Source: Vespula vulgaris
Taxonomy: Eukaryota > Arthropoda > Insecta > Hymenoptera > Vespidae
NCBI RefSeq assembly: GCF_905475345.1
Contig: NC_066610.1
Coordinates: 2,521,386 to 2,585,385, forward strand
DNA length: 64,000 nt
Direction of reading: 5' to 3'
Shown one piece after another: positions 12,401-24,300 of the stretch. A program made the position numbers and the translations under genes. Positions within the stretch are counted from its first letter, which is position 1. Every line of letters begins with the position of its first letter. The notes beneath the pieces are model-generated. The model had not been told where the DNA came from. It made no database searches and saw only the letters and a list, made by a program, of their open reading frames with translations.

Positions 12401-15400
12401 CTCCTTCTTTCGGTGTATCGTTAATTAAAACGAACGAACGGGTTAATTTTATGCGGGTGGCGAGTCCCGCTCGGTATGCACGGCTTTCCCATTACGGCAA
12501 TGGCTCCTTCTCCCCTTTTAGCCGGCACGCTCATCGTCCGTTGCTGTCACAAACGATCATGCTCTCCAATCGTGTTATCGTCTTGTCGGCGATTCGTTCT
12601 ACTTCAAAATCTAAAAGTAGAAATTTATCGTACAAATACAACAAACGATAAAGGGAAAAGCAACGGGGAGGTAACGAGTTCTTTAAAAATGCGTTCGCGG
12701 TCTAACCGCACGTCCGTATAAAAATGTTCCAACGTGGGTGGAGAGAGAGAGAGGGAGGGAGGGAGGCCGGACAGGAGAGAGAGAGAGAGAGAGAGAAAGC
12801 AATTGGAAAATTTTGAAAGCGCTACGTGACGAGGAGAACGGTGGTAGCTCCAGGGTGAAACCAGCGTGGTACGCAGGGTGTGGCGCGTGAGAGCTAGCTC
12901 ACCTGAAACAACACAACGTTTTCAGATCGCTGATCCCATAAGCGTCCACGTTTGATCCCTCCGTTCGTTGTTTTGCGAGCGCATTCGCTGCTTGCCTTCC
13001 GGTTAATTCGCGAAAAACTACACCGACGTACTTGGACTCGGCGAGGATCCTCGCGCTGTATCAACCAATACTGACCGTGTTACCGGACGAAACAATAGAG
13101 AAAGTAAACGTTCTTCTCAAAAGCAAAGTTTCTTCTCTGTACCGGTAAAGTATCCCTGGTACAGGTAAAGTTTCGATCCCAAATACTCGTCCCACGAGCG
13201 GTGCGAAAAAATCCCTGAGAGAAGGTGCGAGAGAAGGGTGAGAGCGCGACCACCGTAGGGCGAGGGCTAGCGAGTCGCGTACAATGCTGGAGATATATCG
13301 TGGCATAATATGCAAAGCGGATCGGCCGTACCCGGCGGGGGGTGAAAGCAGGAGCCAAGGGGTGATTAGCGGGACAAAAGCCGACGCCGCTACAAGTGGA
13401 ACCAAATTGGTAGAAAATTGATAATCAACCGCCAATATCAACCTCCATCGGGAGGCATGGCTCGGTGTACGTTCGGCGAGAAGCGAGAGAAGTCGGAGGG
13501 TAAAAAAGCGCGTATAACGGGGGAAGGGAGAACAAAACACGCGCGCGCGCTCGTCCCTTCGCCCTGCGCCGCTCGTTTTACAAGAGGAAAAGCATTTATC
13601 CCTTTCGATCGGCAGGATGTAAAAATGAGAAGAGAGAAGGCAGAGCAAAAAAATGGAAAACGTTATGGTTAAAAGAGCGTCGGCTGGGTGTATCCGAATG
13701 GGTAGGTATCGGGGTGTCGCATCTATCCGAAAAGTTCATCGTTCGAAAGGGCTCCACTAAAAGAGTTTTCTCTAGAATGCGCGAGCTAAGTTCAGAAACG
13801 ACGTGGCAAGTGTGTAATCGAAAGAATCGTAGAGCACTTTTCTCATGCAAATACGGCCCGACGCTGCTCGCAGGGAGATACGAGTAACTTTTTCTTTGGT
13901 CTGCTTAAAACTTCAAACTTGGGTCCCTTTTAAATTTAAATGCTTTCTCCTCCCCCACCGCCCTTCCATGGCTGACTCCATGTGTTCCGCTTCTTCGGGG
14001 TGACTCGCCGAGGTGAACCGGATCGACGACGAAGAATAGCGGAAAATAATAAAGCGACTCCACTGACAAATTGACGGCTGAACTTTCCAACGGGAGATGC
14101 GCAACGTATTCTCCTCTCTCCTTCTTATCTTCTAACGGGAAACGATACGAACGTCTACGCGTTACGTGCGCGCCGACGAAGAAAAAGGAAGATGGCGAAA
14201 AGCAAAGAGAAAGAAACGCGCGAGTGTCCGATTCCGTGCGAATGCCGTTCGATCGAACGTCACGGGGAGTTATTAAAATGTAAATATAAATCGGCAGGCC
14301 GCGTGTAATCCAACGTGTCCCGTTAAGCGCGATGCCGCGCCGTTTGCCGAACCGTAGTCTCGAATATGCGCGAAAGTGCGAGGACGTTCGGAAACGCAGC
14401 ATCGATCAAAAATCCAGTCGAACTTCTTTTTCGAAATCGCTTAAGTACGTCTTACGAACAAGCGGGTTTTCATGATAATAACGTGATATAAAACCGAGAG
14501 AAAGGGAAAGAGCCGCGCGACGCTATTTTTCTCGGCTCGTTGAGATCAAGAGTCAAAGGGATCCAACGACGATCGTAATAATCGAAAAGACGTTCGGGAC
14601 CGTCTTCGACGAAGCTGTTGGAGATAAAAATTTCTCGACATTCTGCTTCTGTTTTTTACGAGGAGCCTCATAAATTTATGCTCAGGGATCGAACCCACCC
14701 TGCGAGTGTGCCTTACTCTCCCCGTACCACGTACCGTGTTCCGCGTCGCAGATTTATGGACTTATAGATTCTTCCTGCTTCCTGCGACTTTCTCCGGATT
14801 CCACGAGGAGCTGGAATACATATAATCCTGAACAGCAGACAACTCTCTTTCTCGTGCTCTTTCGCGATATTTCTCCTCCGAGTGTCGTCGTTTTTGCTTT
14901 CGAATTACTATGCGGAAAACAGAAAGAAGTGGAATCTGCTTGGACCAGATAAATTTTATAAAAGAAGAGAGCACGAAAAGTCGGCGTGATCGGAAAGGAG
15001 ACAGATACATCCGTTAAGAGCAAGCTCTCGCAGGATATGACAGTAATCGCAAACGGTTCCTTCCACGACTGCGATTTCATTCTTCGACTCTTCCTTCTCA
15101 ATCTTCCCCCGTCTTGGCTCTTCGGCAAGGGGTCTTTTCCTTCTTCTGCTCTCCTCTCTCTCTCTCTCTCTCTCTGTCGTTCACTCTGCGCGCCAGCGGC
15201 CGCGATAGCTCATAAATATTCAATGGCCACGCGGCCAAGATAAACTAATTAAAACTTAGATCTCGGTAGTCACTTTAGATTTTTACTTACACAAGAAGCA
15301 TTTCAGCGACGGCTGCCCGCCACGAAAAAAGAGAGGAAAAAGATGGAGGGAGCGAGAAAAAAAGAGAAAGAAGGAGAAAAAAAAGAAAAAGAAAAGTCCA

Positions 15401-16503
15401 TACTGCCAACCGCGAATCCGATTGGACTCTTCCCCTCGCACCAAAAGATTCGCGACCGGGGTTTCGAAGCAAAGGAAGACGCAAAGAAGAAAGCTTTACT
15501 CTGTACTTCTCATTAAGGAAACCACGTTTTCTTTCCTCTCGTCCTTCTTTTGTTCCGGACCCAAGGCCCTTCCCTTCGTCGTCGTCGTCGTCGTCGCGAA
15601 ATCAGTATCCTTTTTCTCTTCGAGCTTCGAGCGCATCCTCGAACCATAACGGGTGTCCTCGAATCAAACCTATCGAATCTCGTAGCTATGTACTTTAGGA
15701 GGAGCGACGGATCTCGGTAACATTCTTCCGCGAACGAGAAAAAAATCTCCGTCCTCTCGTTGGCAAGATTGTCGAGAGTCACAATTCGTTCGCCCTTTTC
15801 CTCGTCCCCCGTATTTTAATTCGTCGTTCGTGTTTTCGCGTACTCTCCTCCTCGCCTTTCTCTCTCCCTCTCGCGACTTTCGTCTGGCAACTTACTTTTT
15901 TTCCTCCGTACCCTAGGCCAGGTTTACTTAAGATATTAAAGCACCCACCCCCTCTTTCCTCCTTCCCTCTTTCCTCGGAATCGTACTCTTCCTCTTTTCT
16001 TCCTTCGACTCCTTCCAAGGCAAAACTCTCCGGGGAATTCGGTGCAGCTATGCCTTAATTTGTAAGCGGATTTTTGCACTAATCAGCGAATTTAAGGAAG
16101 CAAACGGGGGTGAGGGAGCACGTAACCGCTCAAAGACGAGAGAGGTGTGGCCGAGGAAGAAGAAAGTCATTTGAATTTATTTTAATTATACTAACGAACA
16201 AGGTACTGGAAGGAAGGCCTAACGAATTATTTGCTCGAATATGATTGTGCGGAATTTCTAACGAACGTTCGGCCGATCTTACTTGTCGTCGTAAGTTGTC
16301 TCAATTCGTAACCATTAAGATAGTCGATTTTTCGCGTATGGGACAAGGCAACGAAAGGGTCGCAGGAACAGATCGTCCGAGATTTCGTCTGGACCTCTCG
16401 CAGGAGACTAGCGCATCGACTAGCGTGACCATCGAATTCACGCCTACGACGAGGGTGCGTCGTTGGCTTCGTTGCTCCGATCCCGCGAGTCGTCGAAAAT
16501 CCC

Positions 16504-16543
<40 letters not shown>

Positions 16544-19500
16544 CCTATCCCAAACTACTCGGCTCTGACGTAAAAGCCGACAGCGATCGAGAGGGAAAGA
16601 GATCCGCCGAAACAGTTCGCGAGCATCGATCAGCACGTTTCGTTTACGCCGCGTGCAAAGTCGTTATCGTCTTTCGCGATCTGGGAGGAGGAGGCCACCT
16701 CCCCCTCCGGCCCCGTCGTGACCGCAAGCGGCAAAGTGGCAGAGCGACTGCGGAGGGAACCGAATGCCGTTCCGTGGCACGCGGAACACGGAACATCCGT
16801 TTTAGTAATGAGCTTACTTTAAGGCCGCGCACACAGCCCAGTCACCCCTCACGGCCACCTTTAGCTCGCGCGTGGGATCCGTACGCGCGATGGAGATCGG
16901 TAATTAATCATTTAGGAAGCCTCGGAGTGCCGGGGCTAGGCCCTTCGCTCTTCGCCCTTCGCCCTTAGCCCTTCGCCCTTTACGCAAGCATACGAAAGGC
17001 GTACGTGCGCGCGGGCGCACCTCCGTGTGTTTGTACACATATATATGCGCGTAGAACGCTCGGCCGAGGAAACGCCAAATGGCCAACCGGGACTGAGATT
17101 GGCCCCGGCCACGAACGCGCTGTTCCGGCTTACTTGGAACTGGGGCTTCCTTTACATACGTACCACCTTCCTCGCACCGGCGTAGGATCGAGGGACGCCC
17201 TACGAGGGTCTCTCCGTTGCTCCCAAATAAATTCCTCCTTCGCTCGAACGGACTCGAGATAAACTTTTCGCGATCTCCTCGCTGCGATCCCCGTCGATAT
17301 ATCTCTAAAAGAGATATTTCCGATCGGAAAGATGTAGACGTTCGACCTATCGGATCTATATATGCCTCGCTCGATCGCACGGTGCCGAAATCTGCGAGAA
17401 GGAAGAAGGAAGAAGGAAGGATCGGAGATGAGAATTTGATCGGGGGTGGAAAGGGACGTTTGAAGGAAAAAGAAAACTTTACTACTTACGACGTTGAAAG
17501 CGGACTGCGTAATACGAAAGTACGTACGTAAACCGTGTATCCTACGTATGTTCTACTCGTTATCACGATCTCGACCCCGTTTGATATAACAGTCACTGTG
17601 ACGACTATCGTCTTCCGACACGCAAGGCCGCTGCGGGGTTTTACACAACCGCAAGGACCTCTATGAAATTGTTACAATAGGCGAGGTAACTAATGGCGAT
17701 GGCGATAACGACGATTGGTAAGTGCCAGCGTCAAGCGTAAAAACGTTAGAGTCGGAAAAGGAAAAATCGATCGGTGGCCACGGCGACGACGACGGCGAAG
17801 GAAAAGAAAAAAGAAAACTCGTTGCGAATAAAGGCTCGCAAAGTCGCTTTTAAATGGCAAAAGGATTAAGGAAGAGGACAGGAGGGCAGGATGATTTTGC
17901 GAAAGAGCGGAGAAAAGGAACGAGGGGAAGGAGGTTTGGACGTCGAGGAGGACAGGATCCATAAACGTCGAGCTTCCGATCCAGAACAGTTAGGAGGTGC
18001 TAACGAGTGTTCCCTCGTGCTCGAGCGATCCTTCGAATCCGAACGTTGTCCCTGGGGCTGCCATTACCGTTGCTTTCTCCGTCTCCGCCATTATCCGCTA
18101 CGAGTACACCCTCGCTCTCTCGCGACCCACCCCCGATTCGGGGCCACCCCGGAATCACGACCCTCCTCGTTAACCTCGAAACGATCCTTTCGTGGCTTTC
18201 CCGCTCTCTCTCTCTCTCTCTCTCCCCCTCACTTCCATTTTTTCTCTTTGCTCCTCCCTCTCCCCCATCCTCCTCTGGTCTTGTCGACACGTTCGTCGCG
18301 CAAATAAAAGATACACAAACGTTTTCTTCTACCAGTAGACGCTTCGTTTTCTCTACAAATTCCTCCTTTTGCAAATTCACGCTGTGCTGCGGGCAAGATT
18401 AAATCTACGACCTTCTTTTCCCGAAGAAAAGAAATCGGAAAAGTTCGGTAGCGGAACGAAACGTAGCGCGGAAACATAATTTTATAATAACCATAATTAG
18501 ATTTTCTAATTGGCGCACGGCCGAGACGGCGTAAAAGCGTTTCCCACAGAGCGCTCATAAAAAATGCGTGCGCGCGAAGCTATCGGTAAATATAGAGTAA
18601 ATTGCGTGGACTTTACGGTGCAATTCTAGCACGTACGCCAAGCCCTCCTAATAGCCGACGATCGAATTCGGAAAATTATGAAATTGTTCTTTTCCGTTTG
18701 TCTTTCCTCGACGGCGCTCGACGAGAAAAAGCACTTTTTCCTCTCCAAAGATGACTTTGCACCGACGAGATATGCCGACGATTTTACAAGGCTCCATCTC
18801 TCCATCGAGTTTCCCACTTGCAAAAACAAACCGGTCTTGTTTTCACGCGGTGATCGGTCCACCGTGAATCGCCGCATCGCCAACCAACCCCCGCTAACGT
18901 ACCTCGTGTTTTTGTAAGTAGAGAAACAACAGTTTCGTCCTACTCGTACGAGCTCGAACATTATTTTACCGTATTGGAGCAAAAATACGTGTTCCATCCA
19001 GAACGAAAAATACCTTTGGAAAAGTGCATTTTTCCTAACGACATTTAATAACGTTTCGAGAAATGCGAGAAAAACAAAGCCGATCGTCCGAAGAAAAAGG
19101 AAAATAGAAAGAAGAAGCACCGGGGATTGCTCGTAAATCAGTGCCGGGTGCGAAATAACTGGCAAAACTGGCGATAAATCAGGGATCTCCGCGGGGAAAC
19201 CGAATTAGGAAATTGGCTGCTTAAAAAGCGCCGTTGACGTTAATCCTAGCCAAAGAGAGACGACAAACCGTTAAGACCGTCCACGTAAATTTCTCCGATT
19301 TATTTTGCCGGCAGTGTTTATTATCTAAAAAGATTCCATTTCGAGCAGTAACTAGAGAGACTCTAGGAATTCTATACTAATGTCTGTTACTGTTGGCACA
19401 AATCACTCGTCTCAAGTACCTTCGCTCTTTCCCGAGCGAAGGCAGTAGATACGCCTCGATAGAAAGAAAATTCCCTCGATTTCGTCTTCGATCGACGAAC

Positions 19501-20100
19501 CTCTCGATCGTGAACTGCCTGGAATAAAAGCGGAATAAAATCAACGTAACTCAATCGGGCTTGTCTTTCGAGATCGACCTTCCTGCCTTCGACGCTGATA
19601 AATGTTCGAGTACCTGTGTACGAAGGGCTCGTCCTTTTAATTCCTCCCGTACTCGATCGGAGAGGCAATAAAAACTCGAGGGAGAGGGAAGCGAGAGAGA
19701 GAGAGAGAGAGAGAGAACAGGATCGAGCTTTGATATTTCGACGCGAAGTCTCGGGACGCGAAGCGAAGCGAAATCGATGGACTCGAACGTACGCGGAACC
19801 AAACTATAGGCGGAAAACGCAAGCGGATAAACGAGCCGACCGACGGACGGTCCCTTCCGGAATATGAAATGACGCGTTAATGAGTTTTGTCCTGCGGCGT
19901 TCGGTCCTAAACGCACGACGAGCGAACCGTGGAAAGGACGCGAAGCAGGAGCGCGTTTCTCCATTGGAATATTGTCCAACGATTGATCGATCGACGGAAC
20001 GGAATCGACGGAGCGATCGCGCCGAATCTACTCTCAACGAGAGAGAGAGAGAGACACGTTCCGGATCGATGCATCGATCGTCCAATTAATTACCTAGTTC
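12401..20100. other. GC-rich gene-free DNA
   Basis: No recognisable coding sequence. Seen: GA/CT runs near 12778-12796, 15150-15174, 16509-16541, 18205-18225 and 19696-19716; a heptamer-type CCCTTCG tandem at about 16941-16981; and homeodomain-like AT cores such as the one near 16903-16913. All open frames here overlap each other on both strands and are rich in Arg/Ser, as expected from GC-rich non-coding DNA. Confidence 0.55.
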
Positions 20101-21351
20101 CATGCTGATATTGCGCTCGTAATCTGTTTGCGAAATAACGTCGGAAGACGGACAACAAACCGGAAGAACCGATCGTCGCAATATTTTCCTAGATTTTTCA
20201 AAATCTACGACTTCGAGAGAACGAGCACCTGCCGTGCAAGTGGGGCCGCGTGCATCGCGAAGCAAGTGTACGCTAAGAATACTCTCTAAGGGGGTGCGTG
20301 CAAAGAGCCGCGGCTACGGTTATTACACGCGTCACGCGGAGTACCACGGTCACGCATCCCCTTCCTTTCGAACGAACCCTCCGACCGAACCAACCTGAGA
20401 GAGAGAGAGAGAGAGAGGGAGAGGGAAGGAAAGGAGGCGTAAAAGAGAAAGAGGAGGGAAGTAGCTTATCGGCACCCTTTATCTTGTCAGGCCAGAACGC
20501 GGCCTATTATGCCACTTACGGCGTAGCTTACACGCTTCGTGCCGAAGACACAAACCACCTTACGACTACTCGAGTTTACGCCCGGAACAGCCTGCAGGAG
20601 AGAAAGACGTTGCTCGGCACCTGCGATCGACCGATAAAATCCTCCTCGTTCTCTTTTTTCTTTTACTTCTTTTTCATCCGAATTTACTCTCGCTTCCTGG
20701 AGCAAAAAGTAGAAAAAACAAGGAGCGAGCTTCTTTGATAGCGACTGACGTTTCCAAGGAAGAAAAATGAAGGCAAAGGACGAATAAGGGATGAAGAAGA
20801 GGGAGTCGAGCCAGTAACAGCGGCAGCGGCGGCGGCAGCGGCAGCGGCAGCAGCGTTCTTTCGAATTCCGCGAGACAGAAGTAGGGAGCGGAGAAGAAGA
20901 TGGTCGCTGCGCCGCAAGAGCTACGCGAGAAAGGAGAGAGAGCCGATATAGAGCGGACGATATAGAGCGGACGATATAGTCTAGCCTTGATATAATGCCG
21001 AACGAAGGAGTTTCCTCGTCAACATAGCCAACGCGTAGTCTCGCAGCGTCTTGAGGGGGCGGAACGAAGAGAAGAACCGCCACCGTTATCAACTCGGCCG
21101 ACGATTGGCCGAGCCCCGAGGAGCTTTTCACGGAGGGCCAATGGCGCACTGGTCTCCGGTTTTCAAGGAATCTGCCCCCGAAATCCTGGGTGTGAGCGAG
21201 AGAATCTCTTCTCTCGAACGGCGAACGCTTCCTCCGACTTTCCCTCTGTGCGCGTACGTGTCCCTCCGCACAAGTGTGGGAACATACATCAAACTGTCCC
21301 CGCTTGGCCACTACTGGTCAGTCCTATTCGAAGACGACTGTCCCTCTCCTC

Positions 21352-21450
21352 TTTTTCTCTCTTTTCTTTTCTTTTCTTTCCTTTCCTTTCCTTTCCTTTC
21401 CTTTCCCTTCCCTTCCCTTCCCGTCCCTTCCCTTCCTTTTCCTTTCTTTC
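21352..21450. repeat. Polypyrimidine pentamer tract (TTTCC/TTCCC)
   Basis: About 100 bases of almost pure pyrimidine on the plus strand, with pentamer units that shift from TTTCC to TTCCC. Such homopurine/homopyrimidine mirror tracts can form triplex DNA (established for the sequence class; not shown here). Confidence 0.85.
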
Positions 21451-22039
21451 CCTCTCTTTTCTTCCTCCTAGCGTTTCTCGTCCAGTCAGGAAGAAGGCGC
21501 ACGATGCCACCGCACGCGTATCTACATAGTACTTTGCCGTTTTCTCCGTTTTCTTCTCGACTTTCCGAAGAACGAGACAAGTATTCTCTCTTCTTTCAGA
21601 CGTTAATCCCCGTCTCTCTTTTCCCGAAGAAGAGTTATCTCCGAAGCGAATCCCGATACGCGCAGGGACTTTCCGCTTTCCTCCACTCGAAAGAAGAATT
21701 TATGACGGAACTGCCGCTGACGCGTTAGACGCGAGACGACGTTAAGGAGAGATCCTTTAAGATCGCCATCTCACCTTCCACCTCCCTAGCTTTTTTCCTT
21801 GTCTTTCCCCTTCTCTTCCTTTTTCCCCCGACCGCCGTCCTCCCCCTCCGACATAGCGTCTTAGACGTCGACGGCATATAGACTTGGACGACGCCAAGGA
21901 GAATGGCGATAAATTCTTGCGCTTCCACGATCGCTCAACGAGCGGCAACGAACGAGTCGAAGCTGAGCTTGTAAATAAGCGATGTAAAGAGGAGAGGAAA
22001 GAAAACGGGTAGGGCAAAAGGAAACGGGCTCGAGGTATT

Positions 22040-22153
22040 GATAAGATTATCATAAAAGCGGCGTTAAATGGCCTCCCAGACTGGCGTACGGGATCGCGAT
22101 CGCGGGCAAAACGGCCGAATAAACGCGTTTACTTTGTGCCATAAAAGCGGCGT
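22040..22153. promoter_or_regulatory. Candidate regulatory cluster: GATA palindrome plus paired 14-mer
   Basis: A 12-base palindrome GATAAGATTATC (22040-22051) overlaps the first of two exact copies of CATAAAAGCGGCGT (22051-22064 and 22140-22153), 89 bases apart in the same orientation. The CATAAA core resembles posterior Hox (Abd-B class) sites. Function is inference only. Confidence 0.3.
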
Positions 22154-22619
22154 GCTTTGCCTGTCGGCGTTAAAACGTGTACGTAGTCGCGCGTGACTGT
22201 GCGCGCGCCCTATACCCTCCATACATATCCTATGTCTCTATCCGTACGCCCTCGTCCCTCTGCACGGGAGGAAGGAAGGAAGGAACGGGAGCATCGAGGC
22301 ACCGCCGGCGCGCTTTACGGTAAAAGCCCTCTCTCTTTGAGGGATCCGTTTATTGGTTGCTAAACATCGATATATTGCTTTGGAGATTGCGCAAAAAGTA
22401 GCGGCGCGCGTTGTCCTCCGCATATTATATGGGTATCTCCTTTACTCTCTCGTTCCTCTCGTCTCCGTGCAAAACGTGCGCTAAACTCTCGTGCACAAAC
22501 GCGCTCGAGCGTACGCGTCGAGTCGACGCGCCAGACGCGTACGACGCCGACTACTTACCCGCGAGATACCGACTAACGCTTTCTGAGCTTTTGAAAGCAC
22601 CGCCGGCATTCGTGAGCCG

Positions 22620-22706
22620 AATAAATGCCGAATAAATGCCGTATAAATGCCGTATAAATGCCGTATAAATGCCGAATAAATGCCGAATAAATGCCGAATA
22701 AATGCC
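22620..22706. repeat. 11-base minisatellite, eight units
   Basis: Eight head-to-tail copies of (A/T)ATAAATGCCG. The first base alternates A or T in a block pattern (two A, three T, three A), which suggests unit-by-unit duplication. Minus-strand frames read as a His/Phe/Ile/Tyr repeat with an 11-residue period (33 bases), an artefact of the tandem. Confidence 0.95.
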
Positions 22707-23561
22707 ACTCTTCCGAGGAAACGAACTCTCGCGCTTCTCCAAAATTCTTTTAAAGTATCCCCCTTCCTTTCTTTTCTTAGAAGAAGATCTCGCAGCTCCG
22801 ATCTCACGATTCCGGCTTACACGTTTTAAGATATTCCGTACGTGTAACCGAACTCGAAGACGATCTCGACTCGATCTCCCCGCCGACGTCACAAATGAAA
22901 CTTTGTCTTCGATAACGTTCGATATCCCGTCCCCGTTCTTTCCTCTTATTCGTAACTAAGAGGAAAGCCCGAGGACGAACGTACCCGATGTCGGAGGAAC
23001 AGCGTTCGCGGTGCCGTTAACGTTAACGACCCCCGAAATTTACATGAAATTGCTTATTAAATTACTAACTTTTTCGCGATGATTTAACGGTAGGTGGGCC
23101 ATTTGTCTCCTCGCCTTTTATTTCCTCCATCGCGTTAATGAAAGTGCTTTGCGGTTAGGCTTTACGTCTCCCGCGTTGCAACAACTTTTCGCATAATTCT
23201 TCGCTCCGAAGGATACTCTCGGAGTTTCCCATTTCTATTACATCGACGTTAAATCCTTTGGTTACTCGGCGAGTAACGTAGCAAGTAGGGGATATCGATG
23301 AGAACGGGAAAGCTTTCTTCCTAGGTTAGCGTGCTAACGTTCGACTGACGCCCTTGCGTGGGCTACAAGTGTCTCGCAAACCGCAATCCGCCGCTGACGT
23401 TTCGAATTAAACTCTCCGGCTAGCGGGCCAACAGCTGACGCGTACACGAAGGATAGACGAAACGACGCGATCCTACGGTCCCGAGGAGCGAGAGGCGGGG
23501 AAAATCAAAACGAACGTACTTTGGAAGGGAAGTCGAACTTTGATGTCTGACTGAAAGAGAG

Positions 23562-23599
<38 letters not shown>

Positions 23600-24221
23600 C
23601 TGGCGCTCGCGCGAGCCTGCGTCTGCCACCCCTTAAATCCCGAAGACTGCAAGCTGCGAAGACCGAAAAAGGGTTCTTACGGTCTTCGTTTCCAGTTTCA
23701 GATAAGCCGATATGCATTCATTATAATAAGAAATGGAAGGCGCCAAGTGAAAAGTTTTCAACGCGGCCCCGGCTTATCAACTTGGTCTGAATTTTATATT
23801 ATTTAAGGGAACTTTGCCACCCTCCGGCTCTTTTACCTTCGTAAACGTACTTTTTCCTCTCTTTCTCTCCTCTCCGAGCGATACGCTTATGGAAAAGTGC
23901 GAAAGGTGTAGAAAGTTAGCGCACGACTTTCTTCTTCTTCTTCTTCTTCTTCTTCTTTCGATCGCAAGAATCAAGATGTACGGATCTTCAAAGTATTACT
24001 CGCGCTCTTCGCTCTTCATTGCATAGATCGCTACAATTTCGAGCTCTCCTTTCGATCGTGCGTTCAAAGAACGGTGCAACTTTGCTCGTTGTTATTTAAT
24101 ATTTTAAGCGATACGTTTTACGAGACGATTCTCCTCGACTTTCGACTTTTCGCTATATACACGCATGTACAGATGTTGCCTATCGTCGGAGTCGCGCCGG
24201 TTAGTTCGGACGTCAGTTCGT

Positions 24222-24232
24222 TAGATGGCGCT
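24222..24232 (+). promoter_or_regulatory. CTCF-like insulator word (AGATGGCGCTG)
   Basis: TAGATGGCGCT matches the AGRTGGCGC core known for Drosophila CTCF. It lies at the step from the GC-rich gene-free block to the AT-rich gene block that begins with USP10, and just after a TCAGT initiator-like word (24213-24217). Binding is inferred, and the match is short. Confidence 0.3.
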
Positions 24233-24300
24233 GAGTGTCTCAATTTTCAACCGTCCCTCCAAAGTTCTTTACCGTTATGATCGCGTTACCCTTATGGTCA

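Larger units (their letters stand above)
20101..24300. other. GC-rich gene-free DNA with minisatellites, ending at a composition border
   Basis: Seen: a GA run at about 20397-20417; a 14-base tandem (about 2.5 units) at 20944-20980; a long TTTCC/TTCCC pyrimidine tract at about 21352-21450; an 11-base minisatellite at 22620-22706; a paired motif at 22051 and 22140; a GA run at 23564-23595; and a CTT run at 23930-23956. The open frames through the pyrimidine tract are artefacts of the 5-base period. Composition drops to AT-rich just after 24.2 kb. Confidence 0.55.

Noticed and set aside
13061..13648. 195-residue minus-strand frame
   Set aside because: Low-complexity Ser/Arg/Leu composition with no recognisable domain, and several overlapping frames of similar length in the same DNA.
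14660..14710. tRNA B-box-like word on the minus strand (GGTTCGATCC)
   Set aside because: No A box at the right distance and no acceptor-stem pairing could be made around it.
20487..21728. Long open frames on both strands (up to 274 residues)
   Set aside because: They cross a polypyrimidine pentamer tract and CpG-rich, stop-poor DNA, overlap each other on opposite strands and show no family motif.
22481..22892. His/Ile/Tyr repeat peptide on the minus strand
   Set aside because: Artefact of the 11-base minisatellite, which returns to frame every 33 bases.
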